Of a DNA stretch of 64,000 bases, positions 32,651 through 44,598 are shown in pieces. Below the pieces are notes generated by a model, which did not search any database, was not told the DNA's origin, and saw only the letters and a list, made by a program, of their open reading frames with translations. Made by a program: the position numbers and the translations under genes. The DNA lies in the NCBI GenBank assembly GCA_022432975.1, contig CM039502.1:15469143-15533142 (forward strand). The letters are read 5' to 3'. Origin of the DNA: Begonia masoniana. Taxonomy: Eukaryota > Streptophyta > Magnoliopsida > Cucurbitales > Begoniaceae. Each line of letters opens with the position of its first letter. Positions within the stretch are counted from its first letter, which is position 1.

Positions 32651-33839
32651 TACGCCCTGGATCCCGAGGATCAAGTTGCACATCGAGGTAAGTTCACCAA
32701 TTATTATATTTCTAACAAAGTTTGTTGATTGTATAGGTGACTTCCTAATAAAACTTGGCAATGATCAAAGTCTTGGAACAAATGTGAAGTTAGAAGCTCA
32801 TTGAGGACTTTCATCGAATAGTTGGCGTGCAACAAGGAGCAAAGGCAGCTTGGCTCATAAAGAGGAGTTGGCCCACTCATAGCCTAAGAGCAAGCCCACA
32901 AATAGAAGCCTTAATTAAAGAAGCAACTAAAACCAATAGGAAGAAAGAAGCCCAATTCAATATAAGGAGAAGTCCATTTAAAGAAGCCCATTCCAATCCA
33001 ATTAGAAGCCCACAAGAGAAGTGCTTCAGCTGAAGGATGCCATTTGAAGACGCATACCACGCCGCATCACCAATGGCCATTTCTTTGGCCGACGCTCCAA
33101 CGGCTCTTTCGAGCCTTTCTCGCTTTCTCCTTTTTCGTTCTTCTTTCCTTCTGAACATTCAATTTTCAAAGGCTATAAGAGCCTGCTCCAAACAATTGTA
33201 ACATCAGTTTTTTTGAAATATTTGGAAAACCAGAAGATTGTTTCTTCTTGAAGGAGTTCTCCTTCGATGGTGCATAGCACCGTGAGTTCGGTGATGATTC
33301 ACTGAGGAGTCGCACCTCCATTGTTTCTCCAAGTTTAGGTTGCTTGGTTGAGCTCTCATCCCCGATCTTCCCTCCAATCTCAGAAGAAGATGGAAAGCAG
33401 AGGAAGTTGGGTAAAAACCCTTCGCCCCTACGCTGTCAATCGTCGCCGGCTACGAATTTCTTCATCTGAGCGCCGAGTGCCTTGGGTCAGCTGCGGGCCT
33501 TATCCCACCTCCACCTTCGGCATCTTTTGTGGAAGAAGCACCGAAAGAATAGGGCAGTTTTCGTACTTCGAAGAATCGCCTCTTCGGCCGCGAGGAGCAT
33601 TTTCGCTGGCGATCGATCGCTCACGGATCAGTTGGGATTCCCTTTCCTTCAACGAAGTTCCTCAGAGGTATTTACAGGTTATTTCTCACAAACCTAACTC
33701 GTAAATCCTCTCACCCACATCCACGTTCATTTTCTGCTTCTCTTCGTTTTCTTCTCTGTTTTTCGTCACTTCTCTGTGCATTTTATTTTTGTGTTTAGCT
33801 TCCGCAAATGTGAGTTTGAGTGTCACAGTTGGCACTCCG
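32651..33839. other. Unclassified insert between Helitron segments
   Basis: Helitron similarity stops near 32650 and returns after about 33840. The sequence between contains a Lys/Gln-rich block (32827-33030), a CT-rich stretch, a GC-richer part around 33350-33660 with short frames on both strands, and two splice-like sites (GAGGTAAGT near 32690, TGTATAGGTGAC near 32740). No matching ends, target duplication or domain were found. It may be another retroelement LTR or a Helitron-captured fragment. Confidence 0.4.
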
Positions 33840-35120
33840 ATTCCCATCAATCTTCCTCTTATAACTATTCAAAAAAATATTCTTTAACACATTAATTATG
33901 TGCTAAAGAGCATGAGCATGTCAATTAATAACAACAACATTGTTCCATATGATGTTGAAGTGAATTTTCTATTGATTTAACTCAAGAAATAAATTAGGAG
34001 TTAAATATTATTGTTGATAATGAAAACGTTTTTTCTATTTCCAAGTTAAACAAAGATCATCAATATGCTTATAATATGATAACAGAAAGTGTTAACTATC
34101 TCTCCTGGTGTTTTTTTTTTCATATATGAACTTGGTGGAAGTTGAAAGATATCTTTGTGCCGTGCACTTCTAGCATATGTTCATAGCAAAAGTTTTATTA
34201 CTCTAGCAACCGCATCATCTAGCATTGCAGTCTCTATATTACCAAGAGACCACACTACACATTTTAGCTTCAAAAATTCAACTTCAAATTGATAAAAACA
34301 CTTCTTGTTCAGTAAGCAAACATGCTCGAGGCTTATTATTTAGGATGAAATACTGATGTGTGGAAAAGAATCTATCAAAGCTTTTGATCGTATGCTACAA
34401 GACCTACACCAAAATAAATTGTCATTCGGTGGAAAAGTAGTTGTTTTAGGAGCGATTTTCATCAGATTCTTCAAGTGGTAACCAAAGGCACTAGAAATGC
34501 AATTATAGATGCAACTCTTGTAAGTGATCCCTTTGGACAAAAATTAAACTTGTAACAAACATGCAAGCCTAATGTGATTTATTGTTCTCTAAATTCTTAT
34601 TACGAGTTGAAAGTGATAATGAAGAAGCAAATGCTCATAATTACATAGTATTGTCATCACATGTTACAATTTCATACCTTGATGAGGTTGAATCCCTTAC
34701 TCATTTGTTGATTTCGTATTTCCAGATATTTCAATATATCATAGTAGAATACAATTTATGATAAAATAAGGTAGTCTTTGCGCCAACAAATGAATATGTA
34801 GATGTGTAAAGTAATAACTTAATTGAGCAATTTCAAGACTTTTTCAGCGAAATCACACATTTTTCATTTTTGCCTCATGAATTGGTGTTGAAAAAAAATG
34901 CTCTATCATGATGATTTGAAACATTAATCTAACAGACGGTCTCTGTAATGGAACTCGATTAATATGCCGAGATTTTGCTTGTAACGTTGTCGATGCTAAA
35001 ATTTGCTCGGGTGATTATATTGGAAGAAGGGTCCTTTTACCAAGAATACATTTTGTTTTGTTAAAGAGTGAAAAAAAGTCAATCCTCTTCAAACATGTAT
35101 AGTTTCATGTACGTTTATTG
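33840..35120 (+). pseudogene. Helitron fossil, helicase part
   Basis: The plus strand gives LNKDHQYAYNMITESV (about 34047), a degraded Walker A region (FIYELGGS near 34122), ITLATASSSIA (about 34197), ESIKAFDRMLQDLHQNKLSF then GGKVVVLGA (about 34369-34453), APTNEYVD (about 34782), and NINQTDGLCNGTRLI-like then GDYIGRRVLLPRI (about 34922-35048). These match the order of helicase motifs in plant Helitron proteins. The Walker loop and many codons are lost. The 3' Helitron terminus was not found. Confidence 0.82.
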
Positions 35121-35734
35121 ATACACTTCATGTTATGGACCAAACGGAAGTAACAAAATAGGCACAAAAATTCGATCTTGGATAAAACAAAATCTGATCC
35201 GACAATTACTCAACTTGAAAAAATTGTAACTTTCAATTGGTTAAACCAAATAGACTGAAATTTTAACAAAAACTTACTAGGTATGCGTATGAAACACCCG
35301 TAAAATTTTGTAATAAAATTTGAAGCAGATAAAAGTTATAGTATAAATAATCGTACTTGTATAAACTGTTACCCGATCTTCAATAGACTTCCAAAAATCG
35401 TAACTTGATATACGAATATCCAAATAACGCGAAAATATAAGAGGATCTTACTTGATGCGTGGATGACAGTCCATGAAAATTTCAGATGTTGAATCGTTGA
35501 GATGAATAAAATAAAAATTGGACACCGATGTTGGTTCAAGAAGGTCCTAAATTGGGGGCACATTTCGGGTCTTGTCTTCTCTTTTGAAGAAGTGCTCCAA
35601 CAAGGAAATTTTGAGAGTTCGTACATCCTTATGGGGATGCTCTACCTTCAATTAAGAGGGTAGAAAAGTATACACTAATAAGAACCTCCACTGCACTCAC
35701 AACAGGAAGATAATTTTGACAACCTAATCGGATC
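35121..35734. other. Intergenic AT-rich DNA
   Basis: Between the last Helitron phrase and the Copia target site I see no coding domain, only short open frames and no clear repeat. Confidence 0.45.
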
Positions 35735-36072
35735 GAGAGTGTTAGGATTAGATGCCCTAATCTATCTGTAACGAACGATTAGGAATATGAAAAAGAAATA
35801 ACACACAGATTTATAGTAGTTCACTCTCGTTGCGAGAGCTACGTCCACTGGCCGCTGACAGATTTCACTAAGATCAAAACACGAGTTACAACAATTTTGC
35901 CTCACACTCTCAGACACTCTGATAATCTATAATACACTCGATAACCTAAACACGTCTTCATATAATAGACGATTTAGGGTTACAGAATAACAGGGTACTT
36001 AATTAACAAAATACCCTCAAACCTAAATTAAGCTCCACAACTCAACAATCTCCCACTTGGAGACTAATCTCA

Positions 36073-39033
36073 TCATTTCTCCATCTGCAACGGCTTCACT
36101 TCAATGTCTAATCCAAGAAGTCCGACTGAAGTTGCGCACAACTTCAGCTTCTCACTCGTCACAGCTTTCGTCAACATATCAGCTGGATTCCAACTCCTTG
36201 GGATCTTCTCAAGAGCTAATACTCCATCTTCTAAAGCAGATATGATGAAGTGATAACGCACCTGTATATGCTTTGTCTTGCCATGATAAACCGGATTCTT
36301 TGCCAAATGGATGGCACTTTGGCTGTCACAATGCAATACACTCCCACCGTAGTTTTGGCCTAACTCATGTAAGAAAGGCTGTAACCACATCATCTCCTTT
36401 GCAGCTTCTGTCACTGCAATATACTCGGCTTCACAGCTAGAAAGAGCGACAACATCTTGAAGTCTCGAAACCCAACTGATTGCGGTACCACCCAAAGTGT
36501 AGACATACCCAGTCCTGCTCTTACTACTGTCAATATCACCACCATTATCAACATCAACATATCCATCTAGACCCAAGTCTGATTTTCGAAAACATAAAGC
36601 AAACTTTGAACTTCCCTTCAAGTATCGCAATATCCATTTTACGGCTTCCCAATGTTTTCTTCCTGGATTACTCATAAACCTGTTGACAACTCCCACTGCA
36701 TGTGCAATATCTGGTCGTGTGCAAACCATCGCATACATAAGATTACCAACAGCAGAGGCATATGGAATAGTAGCCATGTAGTCCTTCTCTTCATCGGTCG
36801 AGGGTGACTGATCTTTGGATAGTTTGAAATGACTAGTCAACGGTGTAGTGACTGGCTTAGCATCGTGCATCTTGAACCTACTAAGAACCATCTTTACATA
36901 TTCTTCTTGTGAGAGTTTGAGAACATCCTTATCCCTGAATATCCTCATCCCAAGGATTTGTTTCGCAGCACCCAAATTCTTCATTGCAAACTCTGTAGAT
37001 AACTTCCTCTTTAGCTTGTCAATCTCATGTCAGTTTGCTCCAGCAATCAACATATCATCAACGTAAAAGAGCAGAATAATATAGGAAGTATCAAACCTTT
37101 TGATATAGCAGCAGTGATCAGCTTCACATCTCACAAAGCTGTTATTCTTCATGAAGCTATCGAACCTCCTGTACCATTGACTTAGAGCCTGTTTCAAGCC
37201 ATACAAGCTCTTCTGAAGCTTACACACAAGCTCCTCTTTATCTTTTACCTCGAAACCTTGCGGTTGCCGCATGTAGATCTGTTCATCTAAATCACCGTGA
37301 AGAAAAATAGTTTTCACGTCCATCTGCTAAAGATGAAGGTCTTCTTTCACAACTAAACCCAAGACAGTTCTGATCGTCATCAACTTCACCACCGGTGAGA
37401 AAATCTCGGTGTAGTCAATACCTTCCTTTTGCTGGAAACCTTTGACAACCAGCCTAGCCTTGTACCGCTTGCTCCAATCATGTTCTTCTTTAATTCGGTA
37501 AACCCACTTGTTGTGTAGTGCTTTCTTACCCTTCGGCAACTCAGTCAATTGCTAAGTTTGATTTGATTTCAATGAGTCCATCTCATCTTTCATGGCGGTC
37601 TCCCACTTAATCAAATCATCAGACTGTGCTATTTCCTCATAATATTCTGGTTCACCTGCGTCGGTCAGCAGGATGTAATTAAGAGACGAAGACCATCTAT
37701 GGACTGGTTTGCTGATGCTGGATGATCTTCTCAGTTCTGCAATCGGCGTTTGCGGATTTACCTCTGGAGCCACATTCTCGTCAACTTCTTCTTCAACAAC
37801 ACCTCGATTTTCTTCAGCAATCAGACTATTTTCAGCTAAAAAATCTCTGAAGTTGACCACAATAGACTCTTTCAATACAGAACTCCCACTGTCAGAAGTC
37901 TTACCAACAGCATCCTTGTAAAGAACTTGTTCGTTGAAGATGACGTTCCTGCTGCGAATAATCTTCCGATTTTGATTATCCCAGAAACGATAACCAAACT
38001 CGGCATCACCATAACCAATAAGAAAACACTTATTAGATTTCGAATCAAGTTTACTTCTATCAGAATCATCAATATGAACATATGATAAGCAACAAAAAAC
38101 TTTCAGAAAAGAAAAGTTTACCTTTTTATCGCTCCAAACTTCTTCTGGAACTTTGAAATCTAGAGGTACAGATGGTCCTCTATTGATCAGGTAGGTTGAT
38201 GTGCTGACTGCATTTGCCCAAAAGATTTTAGGCAGCCCGGCGTGCAATCTCATGCTCCTTACACGTTCATTCAGCGTTCTGTTCATCCTTTCAGCTACTC
38301 CATTTTCTTGAGGCGTTCGAGGAATAGTCTTCTGCATCTTGATTCCATTCATAGCACAATACTCACTGAACTCTGCACTGATATACTCGCCTCCGTTGTC
38401 GGACCTTAAGCACTTCACTTTCAGATTCGTTTCATTCTCAACCAAAGCCTTCCACTTCTTGAAAACACTGAATACATCAGACTTGTTCTTCATGAAGTAG
38501 ACCCAAACCTTTCTTGTTGAGTCATCTATGAACGTCACGTAGTAGTATGATCCACCAAGAGAAGAAATGGGTGCAGGTCCCCACACATCAGTGTGCACTA
38601 ATTTCAGTTTTTTCTGCTTCAGTTCCTTCCCAACCTTTAGAAAACTGACACGTTTCTGTTTCCCAAAAATACAACTTTCACATAACTGATGCTCAACTGA
38701 CTTCAGCTCCGGAATCTGACCATTCTTGACAAGAATTTTCATTCCTTTCTCGTACATATCAGATAGAGCCTTCATTAGACTCGCAGTGGTCTTCTCCTTC
38801 GCCATGTTGTGAGCAACGCTTTTGGCTAGAGTCAATCTGACGGCTCCCAAAACCCGTCTGTCAAGAAGATTCCATTCACTGTCTTCCATCTTCTCTGGCT
38901 TCGCACTCAAAGGAAGATGAAGTCCTTTTTCGTACAAATAGTCCTCAATTTGCATTCTCCAGAACGCAAAATCTGTCTCATCGAATTTTCTAATACCGTG
39001 GCTTGTGCTATTATCGCCTGCCATTGTTATCAA
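36073..39033 (-). pseudogene. Copia polyprotein with three in-frame stops and an internal deletion
   Basis: Read from 39033 leftwards: start MAGDNSTSHG, gag (FDETDFAFWRMQIEDYL), then an abrupt join (SDMYEKGMKILVKNG) to the pre-integrase region (VEHQLCESCIFGKQKRV), integrase (HTDVWGP, IDDSTRKVW, SDNGGEY, TPQENGVAERMNRTL), RT ([38 protein letters not shown]) and RNase H (TRPDIAHAVG, SSCEAEYIA, CDSQSAIHLAKNP, PADMLTK). Stops at 37552-37554, 37327-37329 and 37030-37032 all keep the same frame. The zinc knuckle and protease are missing, so the element cannot act alone. Confidence 0.93.
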
Positions 39034-39039
39034 AAAACT

Positions 39040-39860
39040 CCCCTTTTAATAATCAGAATAAATTCCACAAAATATTCTGAACCAATAAACTATTGCACCC
39101 AAAAGTCAGATATTTTCCTATCACTTGATCAGCCAAGATTAACTTCAAAATTTTCAACCCAAAATTCCAAAATTAAACACCACTTTCTTGCTGTTACGCT
39201 GTTTCTCCAAGCCAAATTTCAATCCAAATAGAAAAATCTAAAACAGTAAATAGTTTCTCTGCTTCACGAAATTTTGAACTGAGAATTCCAAACAGGTTAT
39301 CTCTGACTGTGTTTTCGGCCTTCAACAGAGTCTTCTCCGTTCGGCGATGGCTATGATTTGGGCGGCGACGGAGATTCTGCTCGAGTCTGCGTCGGCAGTG
39401 GGTTCTGTCCGGCAAGGCAGCGACGGCGCTCAGCTGTTCACGCGGCGACCTTCTCCTCTGACATGAGGCAGTTAAAGCTCGGCGAGGCGGCATGTTCTGT
39501 CGGTCGGCGGCGGCTCTTCTTTCGTCGAACGGTGGCGACGATCGCGGCTATCCCTCTCCTTGGCTTGGGCACTCTCTCACTTTTCTGTTCTTCGTGGTCG
39601 TCGAGCTTGTCTTGTGCTATCAGTTCTTCTCTGTCGAGGAAGAACACAGAACGAAAAGAAAACAATTTCTTTTCTCCTTTTTTTTTTATTTCCTCTTTTC
39701 TGTTCTTCACGGCAAAAATAACAAACAGAAAACAAAACAAAACCTTTTTCTTTTTCTTCCAAAAATTGCAATTTCACTTATCGAAATTACAAACCTGAAA
39801 TCGATCGATACCCTTCGAAGAATCAAACCCTGATTTTCGAAAAAACCACTTCAACCTGAA
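39040..39860 (-). other. Untranslated leader of the Tnt1-type Copia
   Basis: About 820 bp separate the primer site from the gag start. It is GC-richer around 39340-39560 with short frames on both strands, none recognisable. It is long for a Copia leader but within the range of Tnt1/Tork-like elements. Confidence 0.6.
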
Positions 39861-40187
39861 GCTCTGATACCAGTTGTAAGGATTAGACGCCATAATCCAC
39901 CTGTAACGAACGATTAGGAATACGAAAAAGAAATAACACATAGATTTATAGTGGTTCACTCTCGTTGCGAGAGCTACGTCCACTGGCCGCTGACAGATTT
40001 CACTAAGATCAAAACACGAGTTACAACAGTTTTGCCTTACACTCTCAGACACTCTGATAATCTATAATACACTCGATAACCTAAACACGTCTTTATATAA
40101 TTGACGATTTAGGTTTACAGAATAACATGGTACTTAATTACCAAAATACCCTCAAACCTAAATTAGGCTCCATAACTCAACATAGAG

Positions 40188-42640
40188 GTGGCCGCCGAAA
40201 CCTTGAAAAGGATTCAACCTTTTGGAAGAAGAAAACTTATAATTTTTCATATCAAAATCAACCATCTAAAATAAGGGTCTTTCATAGTTTAAATAAACAA
40301 AACTAGGTTAAAGAAACTAAGAGCATAAAACTAGGAAAGATAGGGTTAGCCGCGGAAACCCAAGCTGCAAATCTCCTTTGGCTCGCGCGGGGTGGTTAGC
40401 TGAAGGCTTCTTCATGTGTTCTTCCAAGTTTACCCTCCCACTTGCATGCTGCCATGCAACACTTGGTTGAACGTAAAATAATAAGTTTCTAAAGTAAAAT
40501 TTAAACAAAAATAAAAGCTAAAAATTGGTTACATAATTTGATTAAAGAAAAACAAATTCTTTCTTCAATTCATGGATGTAACCTCGGCTTGCTCCCACAT
40601 TATTGCATTGAATGGTTTCTCCTTGTCTTGAGTGTATGGTGTGAGCTTCTCTTTGTCTTTGATCATGCCTCCTACAAGATAAGCATATAGATTGATTAGT
40701 TTCTTGGCTCGTGAACCCGTGATTGCACCTTTAGGCTCATCATTTTTGTTTTTCCATTATTATAAATAAAGCTCAAGGTCAAGTTTTAGAATTTGTTGGT
40801 ATATATTTACTCGAACCAGTTTCTCTCATTTACTAAAAACATAGTTTAGAAGGAAATTTTTTGACATCTAAACAAGATTCCTTACTAACAAATGGTCATT
40901 TAGACGGTCTTGAGGTATCTTTCAACATTTTCTATCTCAATATATTAAACATAATATCTCCTATTATAAATGTTTCATAATCCTTCTTCATGTTAATTAC
41001 TTTTCTGTTCTAAAGGTCTAATAAGATCAAGATTTCTTAGTAAGAAATGGTCACTCGTAGGTTTTTAAGTATCTTTCAACATTTTCCGACTCAATATATT
41101 ATACATAATATCTACGATTGTAAACATTTTTCATAATTCTACTTCAGATTATTTTTGGGAAGGGTATTTGGAGCAACTATGTTTGTTTGGCCACCTTCAT
41201 CAAGCACGCTATCTTTTGTTATTCTACATCATCATTTTGTGTATTTTCTTATTGATTTTTATTGATTTATGTCATGCATATGTTTTTAAATTTTTTTATA
41301 TCTAAACTATTCGATGTAAAAGAGTTCACTAATTGTATATATAAAAGAGTCCACTCACTCTCTCTCCCTCCAAAATAAAAGAGTCTACTAATTGTCAATT
41401 TTTTCATGAAAGACATCATCATCTAATTACATGTAAAGGAAAGATAATTTGTATTTTTTTTATTATTTATTTAATCGTGAATTTTGACCCCGTTCATTAT
41501 AAATCAATCGGATGTACAAAATCATCTTCTTTTCAAAATTATTTTTAACCGTTCATTGCAAATCAATCGAATGTCTCAGATTCTTTTCCTTCTATTTTAA
41601 AGTGTAACACCATTAATTCACATCATTAATAATGATTATGAATTTTACTCTCATTCACGATTGAATTCTTATTAAGTCACACTAATGATTTTTACACCTG
41701 CTCACATTTTGTATACTTGATACGATTTGGGGCCAAATCTTGTATTGCACTAACTTCGTGTAAATGTTGTCGCAACACATATTAGAGAAACACTAAAATG
41801 GTTAGAAAACATTGACTATTTGCATGAAAAGATTCTAAGTCCTCACTCTTCTTTTTTTTCCTTATCTTGCCCCTCATTTCAATGTTTGATTTGACATCTA
41901 AAACCATGACAAGTGGTGATATTAGAGGGAAAAAATCACGGGTATAGAATAAACAACACTCATAACAAACGAGTTGTTTTGTATCACAAAGCAATTAAAA
42001 GAAATAAGGCGATCCATATTTGGGTGAATAATTAGGACAATTGATCTGTAAGGTAAATATAATCTTTAATATTCATGAAGTCATTGGTGAACACCCGTTA
42101 ACTTTGCAAAGACATATATAAATGCACATCCGTATAGCATAACGACTTGCATGTATCGTATGATCACGCGCACATGAATCACACATTTGTGAACTAGAAG
42201 TATTTAAAAGAGTAAAATAACTCTGAATTTTCGAGTTCGTTCAACTTAAATCAGGAACTTGTTTGTTTAAACAAAATAAATTTCGGACTTTGAAATTTAT
42301 TAAACTTAAACATTGAACAAAATAAACCTTATTTTGCATCATGAACAAAGTAAAATTTGAAATGATTTTTTTTTTTTTGTTTGGGTAGGTTTGATTAGTT
42401 TTTTTTTTGTAATTTTTAAAATTAAAAATAAAAATATATATAAATATTACAATATAAGTTTAGTTTGCTTCTGATCGGAGCAAAACTGAGTATAATTTAA
42501 TTTTAATAGCATTGTCTAACTTGTTCATATTGCAAAGTTCGATGTTTCATTTGTTCAAAAAATACGGGCTTAAGTGCAACATACCTTTAAAGTTCAATAT
42601 TTAATTTGTATTTTATCTTTTGTGAGGTTATTTGCAAGGT
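40188..42640. other. Intergenic AT-rich DNA
   Basis: No gene is recognised. A degenerate tandem duplication of about 165 bp lies at 40857-41160 (shared TGGTCA, GTATCTTTCAACATTTTC, CTCAATATATTA and CATAATATCT in order). CTTTATT-type AT runs and short repeats such as CCGTTCATT(A/G)(T/C)AAATC lie near 41480-41570. The region before 42640 is A/T monotony with poly-T tracts. Confidence 0.5.
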
Positions 42641-43029
42641 GAGATGGAATTATGGGCCGTCAAAGGAGTGGGTCAGCATGAAGTGAACCCACAAAGGGTA
42701 ATCACCTAAACAATTAGGCTTAAATTTTTAGCTCTATCCGTTTAACTTAGACGAGTCTGCTCGTATAGCTCACTACTCACTAGTCCCAGACGGCTCGATT
42801 AATTTAACTTAAATAAACTAACATATTTAGCTACAATCAAAATGAAATGAATTACTGGACTGGAACGAGCCAACCAACAAGCGGGATTGGTAGTGTGCCT
42901 TGGGTTCGTGGCACGTAGGGATGGAGTCTCACGCCACCATCTTGGACTTGGACTTGGACAGCGCAGAATATGCGTCGAGGACAAAATAAAGCTGGAGAAT
43001 AATAAATTTCTATCCTTTTTTTAATTTTT

Positions 43030-43315
43030 GTATTACACATCTCCTCTCTCCCTCGTCGATCTGTGCAGCAAACTGTTCGTTGGATTCTCACCACAGTTTG
43101 ATTTTCTAATACCCAGAAGGATTTCCCAAAAATCTCTCCCTCATTGATTGCAAGTTCCCTTTTTTCGAAGCAATATCTTCGGCGATCCGCCATTTGTTGG
43201 CATTTATCGCTTGGCAATGACCCTTCGTCTGATTTTCCGTCGACCCGGGATGGCGTTATGAATTTTCTCGTGCCCCCGCTTCCCCTTGGAACGAGCCTTC
43301 TGACTCTTGAACGGG
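43030..43315 (+). other. Probable 5' UTR exon of the mitochondrial carrier gene
   Basis: CT-rich sequence of higher GC content starts near 43030, about 1.5 kb before the carrier start codon, and runs to a possible donor (GAACGG/GTATTTC at 43315). T-rich DNA follows up to candidate acceptors at 44451 (CTGCCTTCAG) or 44559 (CACTCCAG). A leader intron is therefore likely, but its exact ends and the transcription start are guesses from composition. Confidence 0.4.
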
Positions 43316-44598
43316 TATTTCTCGTCTTTCTTTCTCCTTTCCGCCTTTGGTTGGATCACGTGCATTTTTTTTTTGGGTTGCATTTTCTCTTTTTTCTTTG
43401 TTGATGATTTTGATTGTTGATTTTTTTGTTACTCTTGTGTGCGATGGATGTTTTATTGTTCGAATTGTGTATTTTGATCGGACGTGTTGGAGTTGTTTGT
43501 TGGTCTGTGGTCGAGGGTGTTTCCTTTTTCGATTTATTAGTGTATTATGTTTGAATTGATGGCTCGTAAATTCTTGGTTTGCATGAGACTTAGGTGCTAT
43601 TGTGGTGGTAACGTGAGAGTTTATGTCGAGGAAAGGATTGAATGGGCTTGCTGCTTGTGGTTTTGAAGTAGCATATAAAATTATATCGAATCAGATTAGT
43701 AGCTATCATCTGAGTTGAATTAAAGTGGCGTGTCTAATTGAATTATATTGCATTGTATTGTGTGGGCTGGCTGCTCGCAATAAGCTCGACTGTCTTAAAC
43801 TTTCGCTAAATTTACTGAAACAAATAACTTATAGAAGATAATTGTGTTCAATTGTTTTTTATGTCCTGTGTTTTGATTTTGGCTAGTTTAAGGACAACTT
43901 TTATCAAGTGTTTGTTATATGTGATTCTACTTCTTCTCTTGAATATGCTTTATTATTTAAAGCCTGGTATGCTTCTCTAATCTGAATCTATTATGAAATG
44001 CATTTGTTTTGACATGAGATATGTAGGTAGATTTCGATTCTATAGATCTAGCTTTACTGTTTTAAGTGTTTTATTCAATGGGATTACTTGGGTAATTTGT
44101 TCATAATTATATTCTCTTTAAAAAATATACTTAATTTAATAATTTTCTGGTTGTGCTATTTCCATTGATAGTCTTATCTTCATTCGTAGAATGAGTAAGT
44201 TAAGCTTATGCACAGCCAAAAGCGTTTCTAACTTCTGATGCATCATAAGCTTAGCTTTGAAAGTCGTCGAACATGTTTAAAACTGAGATATTTTCTTTAT
44301 GTATGAAGTGGCAGTGCATGTCTTGACCATATCCTTAACTGGCTTGATTGCTTAAAAAGTGGTATTATATTTAAACTAAGATTCTATATGAAGATATTTT
44401 TACGTATACTTGACTATATTTCACATTCAACTGGTTTGTGTCTGCCTTCAGTAATCTAGTTGTAGATTGGGCAACATTTATCTAAACCACTTCATCTAGT
44501 TATCCAAATACTCAATCTTAGTGATGAAATAGGTATGAGCCTCAACGTCTGTCACTCCAGTTGAGTGTTGAAAGGTGTTGCAGACGAGATTTTCTCAA

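Larger units (their letters stand above)
35740..40182 (-). mobile_element. Tnt1-type Copia retrotransposon, defective
   Basis: Two 308-bp LTRs (35740-36047 and 39875-40182) start TGTTGAGTT on the minus strand and differ at about 17 sites. The primer site TGGTATCAGAGC is at 39872-39861 on the minus strand, and a purine tract (CCAAGTGGGAGAT) abuts the 3' LTR. Target duplication is GAGAG at 35735-35739 versus TAGAG at 40183-40187, one base different. The polyprotein lies in one frame with three internal stops and a gag-to-integrase deletion. It is clearly older than the 10.9-kb Copia. Confidence 0.94.

Noticed and set aside
32648..33833. LTR starting TGATACGCCC and ending GTGTCACA
   Set aside because: The 5 bases on each side do not match and no paired repeat exists, so I left the insert unclassified.
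39358..39833. Overlapping frames in the GC-rich leader of the Tnt1-type Copia
   Set aside because: They sit between primer site and gag start, overlap on both strands and show no domain; treated as untranslated leader.
43144..43559. Plus-strand frames upstream of the carrier start
   Set aside because: They contain T-rich low-complexity protein and overlap the probable 5' UTR and leader intron; no match to the carrier N-terminus.
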